64,000 bases of DNA, from positions 40,739 through 104,738 of the forward strand of contig PLUE01000025.1 of assembly GCA_003164785.1 (NCBI GenBank), in the 5' to 3' direction. Below, piece after piece: positions 35,040 to 42,785 of this stretch (positions within the stretch are counted from its first letter, which is position 1; each line of letters starts with the position of its first letter). A model generated the notes under the pieces. The model did no database searches and was not told where the DNA came from. It saw only the letters and a list, made by a program, of their open reading frames with translations. The translations under genes and the position numbers were made by a program. Source of the stretch: Gammaproteobacteria bacterium (GTDB lineage Bacteria; Pseudomonadota; Gammaproteobacteria; Steroidobacterales; Steroidobacteraceae).

Positions 35040-35584
35040 GCGAACTTCTCGATGTCCGCGAACGTCTTGCCGACCACGTCCTTGGCCGACAGCTTCGGGG
35101 TCACGCCGGCCGGGATCGGCCACTCGATGCCGGCGGTCGGGTCATCCCAGGCGAGCGTGCGCTCGTGCGCCGGGCTGTAGACATCCGTGCACTTGTAGAG
35201 AAAATCGGCGGATGCCGAGGTCACCAACATGCCATGCGCGAGACCGGGCGGCACCCACAACATGTGATGGTTCTGGTCGCTGAGCTCGGCGCCCCACCAT
35301 TGGCCGAAGGTCGGCGAGCCGCGCCGCAGATCCACCACCGCGTCGAACACCGAGCCCGACGTGACCCGCACGAGCTTTCCCTGGGTGTGTTCGACCTGCA
35401 GGTGCATGCCGCGCAAGGTCCACTGGGTCGACCGGCTATGGTTGTCCTGGACGAACTCGACGTCGATCCCGGCCGCCTTGAACTTGGCGGCCTGCCAGGT
35501 CTCCATGAAAAACCCGCGCTCGTCGCCGAACACCTTGGGCTCGATCAAAATCACCTCGGCAATCGGGGTCTTGATGAACTTCAT
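35036..35584 (-). CDS. rfbC: dTDP-4-dehydrorhamnose 3,5-epimerase
   Basis: Third step of dTDP-L-rhamnose synthesis, a cupin epimerase. The ATG at 35584 overlaps the rfbA stop as ATGA. 182 residues, the usual length. Motifs: FGDERGFFMETW, QDNHSRSTQWTLRGMHLQ (active-site His), GSVFDAVVDLRRGSPTFGQW, WVPPGLAHGM and the Tyr-containing DFLYKCTDVYSP. Co-transcribed with rfbA, rfbD and rfbB. Confidence 0.95.
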   Translation of the reverse strand: MKFIKTPIAEVILIEPKVFGDERGFFMETWQAAKFKAAGIDVEFVQDNHSRSTQWTLRGMHLQVEHTQGKLVRVTSGSVFDAVVDLRRGSPTFGQWWGAELSDQNHHMLWVPPGLAHGMLVTSASADFLYKCTDVYSPAHERTLAWDDPTAGIEWPIPAGVTPKLSAKDVVGKTFADIEKFA

Positions 35585-36471
35585 GGCTGATGCTCGTCTC
35601 GCATGATTCGAAGCAAGTACTCGCCGTAACCGCTCTTCTGCAGCGGCGCGGCCAATTGTTTGAGCTGCGCGGCGTCGATGAACCCCATGCGCCAGGCCAC
35701 CTCCTCGACACACGCGACTTTGAGTCCCTGACGCTCCTCGATGATGCGCACGAAGACGCCGGCGTCGAGCAAGGAATTGTGGGTGCCCGTGTCGAGCCAC
35801 GCCGTGCCGCGGCCGAGGCGTTCGACATGCAGCGCGCCCTTCTGCAGATAGGCGCGGTTCAGGTCGGTGATCTCCAGCTCGCCGCGCGGCGAGGGCTTGA
35901 TCCCCCGGGTCATCTCGGGCGCGTGCTCGTCGTAGAAATAGACGCCGGTCACCGCATAATTGGACGGCGGCGCGATCGGCTTTTCAAGGAGATCGACCAC
36001 CTTGCCATCGGCGCCGAACTGCACCACGCCGTAGCGCTCGGGATCGTGGACGTAATAGCCGAACACCGTGGCGCCGTCGGGTCGCGCCGAGGCGGACTGC
36101 AACAATTCCGACAGATTGGCCCCGTAGAAGATGTTGTCGCCCAGGATCAGCGCCGACGGCGCGCCGTCGAGGAAGGGCTCGGCGATGATCAACGCCTGCG
36201 CGATGCCGTTGGGCTCGGGCTGGATGGCGTATTCGAACGACACGCCCCACTTCTCCCCGTTCCCCAAGAGGTCGCGGAAGGCGATCTGGTCGCGCGGGGT
36301 CGTGATGATGAGATAGTCACGGATGCCCGCCGACATCAACGCCGCCAGCGGGTAATAAATCATCGGTTTGTCATAAACCGGTAAGAGCTGCTTGCTTTGC
36401 GAGAGCGTGATCGGATGCAGCCGTGTGCCGGCTCCGCCCGCCAAAATGATTCCCTTCCTTTGTTTCGTCAA
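35581..36471 (-). CDS. rfbA: Glucose-1-phosphate thymidylyltransferase
   Basis: First step of dTDP-L-rhamnose synthesis: joins dTTP and glucose-1-phosphate. A TTG start at 36471 gives a 296-residue protein of typical length beginning MTKQRKGIILAGGAGTRLHP; the open frame upstream is not conserved in type. Motifs: the nucleotide-binding GGAGTRLHP, QLLPVYDKPMIYYPLAALM, LILGDNIFYG, GRGTAWLDTGTHNSLLDA. First gene of rfbACDB, with 4-base overlap to rfbC. Confidence 0.94.
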   Translation of the reverse strand: MTKQRKGIILAGGAGTRLHPITLSQSKQLLPVYDKPMIYYPLAALMSAGIRDYLIITTPRDQIAFRDLLGNGEKWGVSFEYAIQPEPNGIAQALIIAEPFLDGAPSALILGDNIFYGANLSELLQSASARPDGATVFGYYVHDPERYGVVQFGADGKVVDLLEKPIAPPSNYAVTGVYFYDEHAPEMTRGIKPSPRGELEITDLNRAYLQKGALHVERLGRGTAWLDTGTHNSLLDAGVFVRIIEERQGLKVACVEEVAWRMGFIDAAQLKQLAAPLQKSGYGEYLLRIMRDEHQP

Positions 36472-36744
36472 AGTCTGCTCTCTGGTTGGCCAATTGCACG
36501 CCCAGAGTAGCGTAAACCTGCGGCTCGATAGAACTAAAATCGACGCCGCCTCGTGATCCGCCTGCCGCACATGCATATCCTCGTCGGCGCCAGCCGGTCC
36601 GCGCGATGGAGATGCCTGAATTTCGACCGGCCATTTTTGGGCAAAGCCGCGTCGTTGACCGAGTGACCTTGGCGGGACTCGCCGGCAGGATCTCCTGATC
36701 GCAGCGCCATGCCGCGCCCTCGAGGACGGCTCTCGATTCAAGGA
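36472..36744. other. Divergent gap between rfbA and higBA
   Basis: The 317 bases between rfbA and higB contain the upstream region of rfbA and, at the right end, the higBA promoter. The left part contains no recognised gene or repeat. Confidence 0.5.
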
Positions 36745-36773
36745 TTGCGCTTAATCTCAATTTGAGATATATT
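36745..36773 (+). promoter_or_regulatory. higBA promoter with embedded operator
   Basis: TTGCGC (36745-36750) and TATATT (36768-36773) are spaced by 17 bases, a good sigma-70 promoter. The spacer is filled by a palindrome, ATCTCAA-T-TTGAGAT at 36754-36768, with perfect 7-base arms. The antitoxin is expected to bind it and repress its own operon. Confidence 0.7.
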
Positions 36774-36788
36774 TACCCGAGGTACCTG

Positions 36789-37109
36789 ATGCGGATCATT
36801 TCGCGACGCGCATTGCGTGAGTTTTGGGAACGACACCCCGCGGCGAAGGCGCCCCTGTCCGCTTGGTATCGCGTGGTGCATCTGAGCATGTTTTCGGACT
36901 TCAACGCGCTCAAGGGGACGTTCGGGTCGGCGGATGACGTCGCTCCCTACACAGTATTCGATGTTGGAGGCAACCAGTTTAGGATCGTCGCCGCGATTCA
37001 CTACGACCGGGCACGACTTTACATACGCAGCGTTTTCACCCACGCAGACTACGACGCCTGGTCGGCCTCGATGCGCAAACGCACACTGAGCAAGAGAACC
37101 AAATCATGA
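36789..37109 (+). CDS. higB: HigB-family mRNA interferase toxin
   Basis: 106 residues from the ATG at 36789. It matches the HigB branch of RelE-type ribosome-dependent mRNA interferases: MRIISRRALREFWERHP at the start, FDVGGNQFRIVAAIHY in the middle and YIRSVFTHADYDAW at the end, where the conserved His and Tyr lie. Encoded before its antitoxin, as is usual for HigBA, with an ATGA overlap. The promoter and operator are just upstream. Confidence 0.9.
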   Translation: MRIISRRALREFWERHPAAKAPLSAWYRVVHLSMFSDFNALKGTFGSADDVAPYTVFDVGGNQFRIVAAIHYDRARLYIRSVFTHADYDAWSASMRKRTLSKRTKS

Positions 37110-37534
37110 CCGACACGGCAATCCGGGAACGCGACGGGCTGGCGCCAGCGTGGCGCGAATTGGAAGCGCAGACCCACGTGAAGCTGCGCACGATTGACAG
37201 CGAACGACATTACCGCTCCATGGTGGCGTTCATGAACGAGCTTCTCGACACGGTCGGTGACCAAGAAGCCCACCCGCTGATCGGCCTCTTGGACATCGTG
37301 ACCGCCTTCGTGGACGAGTACGAAGACCGGCACGTTGAGATTCCCGACGCGGCACCAGCCGCTGTCCTGCGCTTTCTCATGAAACAGCACGATCTGCGCC
37401 AGGCCGATTTGGCGGAGAATTTCGGCTCGCAATCGAACGTGAGCGAAGTGTTGAGCGGCAAGCGCGAGATCAACGCGCGTCAGGCTCGATCGCTGGCGGC
37501 GCGCTTCGGCGTCTCGCCGGCGGTTTTCATTTAA
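37106..37534 (+). CDS. higA: HigA-family antitoxin
   Basis: 142 residues. The N-terminal half is helical; residues ~85-140 hold an XRE-type helix-turn-helix (LMKQHDLRQADLAENFG, SQSNVSEVLSGKREINARQ, LAARFGVSPAVF). It neutralises HigB and is expected to repress the operon by binding the ATCTCAA palindrome in the promoter. Start overlaps higB by four bases. Confidence 0.9.
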   Translation: MTDTAIRERDGLAPAWRELEAQTHVKLRTIDSERHYRSMVAFMNELLDTVGDQEAHPLIGLLDIVTAFVDEYEDRHVEIPDAAPAAVLRFLMKQHDLRQADLAENFGSQSNVSEVLSGKREINARQARSLAARFGVSPAVFI

Positions 37535-37543
37535 ACGTCGGCC

Positions 37544-37855
37544 TCAGCTCACCTCGCGCACGGCCCAGGTTTGCCGCGCGGCGGGCACCAGCGCGGCCAG
37601 CGCCAGCGCGGCGATCAAGAACGTCCCCGCGAACACCCAATAGAGCTCCACCGAATGCCAGCCGCGGTCGACCAGCAGGCCGGTCGCGAGGGGCGCGAGG
37701 ATCGCGCCGAAACGGCCGATACCGATTCCCCAGCCCATCCCGGTGGTGCAGCCGTTGTCCGTCGTGTGGCACACCGCGCCATCGCCGAGCGCCGCGAGTT
37801 CGGCGCCGCGGGCGATGGCCTCGGCGGAATACAAATGCGCGGCGGAAACGGCCAC
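37544..37855 (-). pseudogene. C-terminal remnant of an MFS transporter
   Basis: The last ~65 residues (MGWGIGIGRFGAILAPLATG, then a hydrophobic YWVFAGTFLIAALALAAL) match the end of aromatic-acid:H+ symporter-type MFS proteins, including the G-x-x-x-x-G-R-x-G-A motif before TM11. A full transporter would need ~330 residues more upstream, but position 37866 onward is the end of the ghrA-like gene, and the first ~40 residues of the frame do not look like MFS. The gene has been truncated. Confidence 0.65.
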
Positions 37856-37865
37856 AGAGCGGTCC

Positions 37866-38807
37866 TCAGTACCCCCGTTCCCGATCCACCTGCTGCGACA
37901 AACGCGCCCCCGCCAGGGCCCTGCGGATGTTCTCGGCGATACAGGGTACCGCGGTCATCGGTATCGAGGTCCCCGCCACATGCGGCGTGATTAAAATGTC
38001 CGGATGATTCCAAAACGGATGATCGTCCGGCAGCGGCTCGACCGTCGACACGTCCAAGGTGGCCGCCTCGACCCGGCCGGCCTCGATGGCCTCGAGCAGA
38101 TCCGCCTCCACGACGTGCATCCCGCGGCCCATGTTGATGAAATAAGCGCACTCGCGAAAATACTGGAACAGGTCGCGTGAAAAAATATTCCGCGTTTCCT
38201 CGGTCAACGGCAGAATGTTGATGACGATGTCGCTGCGCCCGACCATGGTCTGGAGACCGTCGCGCCCGGTGAAGGTCTCGATGCCGTCCAACGCCTTCGG
38301 CGTGCGGCTCCAGCCCAGCACCTCGAACCCCTCGAGCCGCAGCGCCAGCGCAATTTCCGCCCCGAGTTCGCCCAAGCCCAGGATGCCGACGGACGTGGTA
38401 TCGGTGAGCGTCGGCGGGATGTAGATCCAACTCGATTGGCGCGAGCGCCGCTCGAACAAATGAAACTTGCGGTGATAGCGATACACCGCGGTTTTCGCAT
38501 AGTCGACCATCATCCGCGTCAACGTGGCATCGACGAGCCGCGCCAGCGGAACGTTCGCCGGCAGACGCTTCGGATCGAGCTGATTGACGCCGGCGCCGAG
38601 CGAGAGGATCGCCCGCAAATTCGTGAACTGCTCGAATCCCATCTCCGGCAGAGTCCACACGATGGCGACGTCGACGCTGTCCGGATCCTCGACATCGTCG
38701 CCCACCGAGAACTTGAATTCCTTGAATTCGGTGGCCAGCGCATCGCGCCAGTCGTCGGCCGAATCCATGCTGCTGTTGAAGTACACGTGCGGCTTCAGTT
38801 GTGACAT
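37866..38807 (-). CDS. ghrA: Glyoxylate/hydroxypyruvate reductase A-like
   Basis: A 313-residue NAD(P)H-dependent 2-hydroxyacid dehydrogenase. The ATG at 38807 gives the family's usual length, with MSQLKPHVYFNSSMD at the N-terminus. The Rossmann motif VGILGLGELGAEIALAL (~residue 140), the active-site Arg region NMGRGMHVVEADLLEAIEAG and the catalytic His in ITPHVAGTS are visible. Reduces glyoxylate or hydroxypyruvate in the cytoplasm. It ends 11 bases before the MFS remnant and is not clearly in an operon. Confidence 0.88.
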   Translation of the reverse strand: MSQLKPHVYFNSSMDSADDWRDALATEFKEFKFSVGDDVEDPDSVDVAIVWTLPEMGFEQFTNLRAILSLGAGVNQLDPKRLPANVPLARLVDATLTRMMVDYAKTAVYRYHRKFHLFERRSRQSSWIYIPPTLTDTTSVGILGLGELGAEIALALRLEGFEVLGWSRTPKALDGIETFTGRDGLQTMVGRSDIVINILPLTEETRNIFSRDLFQYFRECAYFINMGRGMHVVEADLLEAIEAGRVEAATLDVSTVEPLPDDHPFWNHPDILITPHVAGTSIPMTAVPCIAENIRRALAGARLSQQVDRERGY

Positions 38808-39057
38808 GGCGAGCGAATCTTCTCCGGGTAACGTCGATCGAACCCATCCTACAGCGAATGAACTGATCGGGCTACGAGCGGCGCGGATGGGCTTACGCCG
38901 CGCGCGCCGCCATGAGGGATTGACCTCAGACCTTAGGTACTTGCGGGATCGCGGCCCGGCCCCCGCCCGCCTTTCAAATCTGTAATGCTCGGGAAAGACT
39001 CGGGCCATCTCGCTGCGATGTACTGCACTCCAGCAGTCATCACCCGAGGATCTTCTC

Positions 39058-40134
39058 ATGAACAACGAACTCGCCACGAGCGCCGGCAAACGCCTCGATC
39101 AGGGTCGTTTCGGCCAGGCCGTCCCCATCCGCTTGCCGGAGGAACCCAACGAGGGCTATCGCGCGCTGCGCGACCTGGTCCAGGAAAACACCGTGTGGAT
39201 CAAGCCCCTGCAGCAGGAGATGGCGCGCGTCATCGTCGGCCAGAAAGCGCTGGTGGACCGGCTGCTGATCGCGCTCCTCACCAACGGCCACGTATTGCTC
39301 GAGGGCGTTCCGGGATTGGCGAAGACGCTGTCCCTGAAGACGCTCGCACAATGCGTGTCGCTGCAGTTCAAGCGCCTGCAATTCACGCCCGACATGCTGC
39401 CGGCCGACATCGTGGGCACCATGATCTACAGTCCGCAGGACGGCGTGTTCCGCACCAAGCACGGCCCGATCTTCAGCAATCTCATCCTGGCCGACGAGAT
39501 CAATCGCGCGCCCGCCAAGGTGCAGAGTGCGCTGCTCGAGGCCATGCAGGAACACCAGGTCACCATCGGTGAGGAAACCTACTCCCTGCCCAACCCGTTC
39601 CTGGTCCTGGCCACCCAGAACCCCCTGGAGCACGAGGGCACGTACCCGCTGCCGGAGGCGCAGATCGACCGCTTCATGATGAAGGTCATCATCGACTATC
39701 CGAACCGCGCCGAGGAGCGCTCGATCCTGGATGCCATGGCCACCACGGAACCGATGGTCGCCGTGCACAGCGTCGTCACCGCGGAGCAGATCCTGCAGGC
39801 CCGTCACGTGGTGAACGCCATTCACATCGATGACAAGATCCGGGACTACATCGTGGACATCGTGCTCGCCACCCGCCCGCCGACCGCGGCGGCGCTCGAC
39901 ATCACCGGCTATATTCAAACCGGCGCATCGCCGCGCGCCACCATCAGCCTGTGCCTCGCGGCGCGCGCGGTCGCCTTCCTGCATGGCCGGCACTTCGTGA
40001 CGCCGCATGACGTCAAGACCATCGCGCTCGACGTGCTGCGGCATCGTGTCACCGTGAGCTACGAGGCGGAAGCCGAGAACGTCACGGCCGAGGACATCAT
40101 CCGCAAGATTCTCGACACGCTGCCGGTGCCGTAA
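39058..40134 (+). CDS. MoxR-family AAA+ ATPase
   Basis: A 358-residue ATPase, preceded by GAGGAT at the usual distance. The Walker A (EGVPGLAKT), Walker B (LILADEINRAPAKVQSALLEAMQE) and sensor-1 (LVLATQNPLEHEGTYPLPEAQ) motifs are present. MoxR ATPases act as chaperones for von Willebrand A-domain proteins. It is the first gene of the seven-gene moxR-bat operon and overlaps the next gene by one base (TAATG). Confidence 0.93.
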   Translation: MNNELATSAGKRLDQGRFGQAVPIRLPEEPNEGYRALRDLVQENTVWIKPLQQEMARVIVGQKALVDRLLIALLTNGHVLLEGVPGLAKTLSLKTLAQCVSLQFKRLQFTPDMLPADIVGTMIYSPQDGVFRTKHGPIFSNLILADEINRAPAKVQSALLEAMQEHQVTIGEETYSLPNPFLVLATQNPLEHEGTYPLPEAQIDRFMMKVIIDYPNRAEERSILDAMATTEPMVAVHSVVTAEQILQARHVVNAIHIDDKIRDYIVDIVLATRPPTAAALDITGYIQTGASPRATISLCLAARAVAFLHGRHFVTPHDVKTIALDVLRHRVTVSYEAEAENVTAEDIIRKILDTLPVP

Positions 40135-41045
40135 TGCAAGCCGCTCAGACCAAGACCATCCTCGACAAGATCCGCCGGCTGGAGGTGCGCACCCGCCGCT
40201 TGGTGAACGACAGCCTGAGCGGCGAATACCACTCGGTGTTCAAGGGCCGCGGCATGGACTTCGACGAGGTGCGCGAATACGTGCCGGGCGATGAAGTCCG
40301 CACCATCGACTGGAACGTGACGGCGCGTGCCGGGCGCACCTTCGTCAAGAAGTACACCGAGGAACGCGAACTGACCATCCTGCTGGTGGTGGACATCAGC
40401 GCCTCGGGCAATTTCGGCTCGGCTGGCCAGAGCAAGCGCGAGCTGGCCGCGGAGGTGGCGAGCCTGTTGGCGCTCTCCGCCATCCGCAACAGCGACAAGG
40501 TCGGGCTGCTGCTCTACACGGACCGCATCGAGGGATACATCGCACCGAAGAAGGGCCGGCGGCACGTGATGCGGGTGGTGCGCGACATCCTCTATCACTC
40601 GGCGGTGGGCCGCGGCACCGACAGCGTGAATGCGCTCGACGTGGCCGGCCAGCTGCTGCATCGGCGCGCCATCGTGTTCCTGATCTCCGACTTCCAGTCG
40701 AGCGGCGACGAAGGTGCGGCGCGCGCCAGCCTGCGGCGCGCCCTGCGCCAGACCAACCGGCGCCATGATCTGATCGCCGTGCACATCGAGGACGCCCGCG
40801 AGCGCGAACTGCCCGACGTGGGTCTGGTGGCGCTCGAGGACGCGGAGAGCGGCGAGTTGATCGAACTCGACACCGCGGACCCGACGGTGCGCCAGCGCTT
40901 CAAGAGCGAAGCCACCGCGCGCAGCGAACACCTGCTGCGCGACATCCGCCGCGAAGGGGTCGACGCCTTGGACCTGAAAACCAACGAGCCGTACCTACCG
41001 GCGCTGCAGCGGTTCTTCAAAACCCGGGAGCGCAGCCGTTTATGA
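40134..41045 (+). CDS. DUF58 protein
   Basis: 303 residues. The conserved DUF58 segment GRGMDFDEVREYVPGDEVRTIDWN occupies residues ~40-65. It is followed by a VWA-like ILLVVDISASGNFG with a degenerate MIDAS (D-I-S-A-S), and RNSDKVGLLLYTD. DUF58 proteins are regular partners of MoxR. Coupled to moxR by TAATG and to the next gene by ATGA. Confidence 0.92.
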   Translation: MQAAQTKTILDKIRRLEVRTRRLVNDSLSGEYHSVFKGRGMDFDEVREYVPGDEVRTIDWNVTARAGRTFVKKYTEERELTILLVVDISASGNFGSAGQSKRELAAEVASLLALSAIRNSDKVGLLLYTDRIEGYIAPKKGRRHVMRVVRDILYHSAVGRGTDSVNALDVAGQLLHRRAIVFLISDFQSSGDEGAARASLRRALRQTNRRHDLIAVHIEDARERELPDVGLVALEDAESGELIELDTADPTVRQRFKSEATARSEHLLRDIRREGVDALDLKTNEPYLPALQRFFKTRERSRL

Positions 41046-41809
41046 ACACGCCATCGAACCCACTCGCGCCGTCCCGTGGCGCGCGGCGGCGGACCGGCTG
41101 CGGCCGCGCCGCGCTGGCCCTCCTGGTGCTGAGCGGATCGGCCGCCCTGGCGCAGTCGCGGCCGCCCGCACCGGCGCCCCTGGCCACGACCTCAGCCGCG
41201 CCTACGGCCGCGCCGGGGGCGATCGCCGCCGAGGACATCCACGACATCCGCGGCCCCAAGCCGCTCGCATCGCCGTGGGTGCTGCCGTTGATCGCCCTGA
41301 CCGTGGCCCTGGCCGCCGGCGGTGCCTACGCCGCCTGGGCCTACAACCGTCGGCGCTTGATCGAGGGCGCCAAACGGCCGCTCGATGTCGCGCTCGAGCG
41401 CCTGGAGCGTGCGCGCGAGCTCATGCAGCCGGCGCAGGCGCGCGCATTCTCGATCGAGGTGTCGACCATCGTGCGCGACTACATCGAGACCCGCTACCGG
41501 ATCAAGGCGGCGCATTTGACCACGGACGAGTTCCTGCGCGATCTGTTGGAGCCGGCGGGCTCGACGCTGCTGGCGCACCGCGCGCTGCTCGGCCAATTCC
41601 TCGAGACCTGTGACCTCGCCAAGTTCGGCGGCTGGAATCTGAGCCTGGAGGAGATGCAGACGATGCTCGAGAGCGCGCGGCGCTTCGTGATCGAATCCGC
41701 GCAGCCCGACGCCGAGAGCGAAACCCAGACGGCGGCCGCCACACCGCCTGCTGCCACACCCCCTGCCGCCACACCGAGGGAGACCTATGTTTCACTTTCA
41801 ACAACCTGA
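41042..41809 (+). CDS. DUF4381-type membrane protein
   Basis: 255 residues. Signal or anchor helix near residues 22-38 (ALALLVLSGSAALAQ), then a second hydrophobic helix (WVLPLIALTVALAAGGAYAAW) and a cytoplasmic part with TIVRDYIETRYRIKAAHLTTDEFL, as in DUF4381 proteins of moxR operons. The C-terminal end overlaps the next gene by 23 bases and is Ala/Thr/Pro-rich. Confidence 0.8.
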   Translation: MNTPSNPLAPSRGARRRTGCGRAALALLVLSGSAALAQSRPPAPAPLATTSAAPTAAPGAIAAEDIHDIRGPKPLASPWVLPLIALTVALAAGGAYAAWAYNRRRLIEGAKRPLDVALERLERARELMQPAQARAFSIEVSTIVRDYIETRYRIKAAHLTTDEFLRDLLEPAGSTLLAHRALLGQFLETCDLAKFGGWNLSLEEMQTMLESARRFVIESAQPDAESETQTAAATPPAATPPAATPRETYVSLSTT

Positions 41810-42785
41810 GTGGCTCTGGCTGCTCGCGCTGCTGCCGCTGATCTGGGTCCTGCGCGGCCGGAGCGGCGCGGTCGCGGCCATCGAGTATTCGAACATCGGC
41901 GTCGCCCGGCAGATCGCGCGCAGCACCCGCAGCCGCGCGGGCCGCTGGTTGTGGCTGTTGCCGGTCATCGCCGGCGCGCTGATGGCGGTCGGCCTGGCGC
42001 GGCCCCAATGGGTGCATGGACGGACGGAGGTATCCACCAACGGCATCGACATCATGCTCGGGCTCGACGTGTCGGGTTCCATGCAGGCGCTCGACTTCAA
42101 GCTCGGCGGTGAGCGCGTCAACCGCATCGACGTGGTCAAGTCGGTCGTCGCCAAATTCATCGACGAGCGGCCCGACGACCGCATCGGTCTGATCTCCTTC
42201 GCGGGAGCCCCCTACTTGGTGAGCCCGCTGACGCTGGATCACGATTGGCTGCGCCAAAATCTCGATCGCGTCAGCATCGGCACCGGCGATGACGGCACCG
42301 CCATCGGCTCGGCGATCGCCGCCAGCGTGAATCGCCTGCGCGACTCGCAGGCCAAATCGAAGGTCCTCATCCTGCTCACCGACGGCATGAACAATGCCGG
42401 CCGGCTCTCGCCGCTGGCGGCAGCGGAGGCCGCGAAGGCGCTGGGCGTGAAGATCTACACCATTGCCGTCGGCGTGCGCGGCGAAGCCCCGATCCCGGTC
42501 AAGGACGAGGCCGGCAACAGCCGACTCGTAATGGCCAAGGTGGATGTGGACGAGAAGACGCTGCAGGCGGTGTCGGCGTTGACCGGCGGCGCCTTCTATC
42601 GAGCCACCGATACCGACTCCCTGAAGAACATCTACGAGCAGATCAACCGGCTGGAGAAGACCACGCAGGTGGCCCAGCACTACGAACATCATCAGGACCT
42701 CTACGGGTGGGCACTGTTCCCGGCCCTCGCCTTCCTGGCGCTGGGTTTTGGTCTCGATCACACGCGCTTTCGGAGACTTCCATGA
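41787..42785 (+). CDS. batA: BatA-type von Willebrand A protein
   Basis: 332 residues. The N-terminal helix (EWLWLLALLPLIWVLRG) and the second (WLWLLPVIAGALMAVGLAR) flank the periplasmic VWA domain with a full MIDAS, GLDVSGSMQALDF, and later ILLTDGMNNAGR. A last helix lies near the C-terminus. Partner of MoxR in envelope stress or assembly. Ends in an ATGA overlap with the next gene. Confidence 0.9.
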   Translation: MFHFQQPEWLWLLALLPLIWVLRGRSGAVAAIEYSNIGVARQIARSTRSRAGRWLWLLPVIAGALMAVGLARPQWVHGRTEVSTNGIDIMLGLDVSGSMQALDFKLGGERVNRIDVVKSVVAKFIDERPDDRIGLISFAGAPYLVSPLTLDHDWLRQNLDRVSIGTGDDGTAIGSAIAASVNRLRDSQAKSKVLILLTDGMNNAGRLSPLAAAEAAKALGVKIYTIAVGVRGEAPIPVKDEAGNSRLVMAKVDVDEKTLQAVSALTGGAFYRATDTDSLKNIYEQINRLEKTTQVAQHYEHHQDLYGWALFPALAFLALGFGLDHTRFRRLP

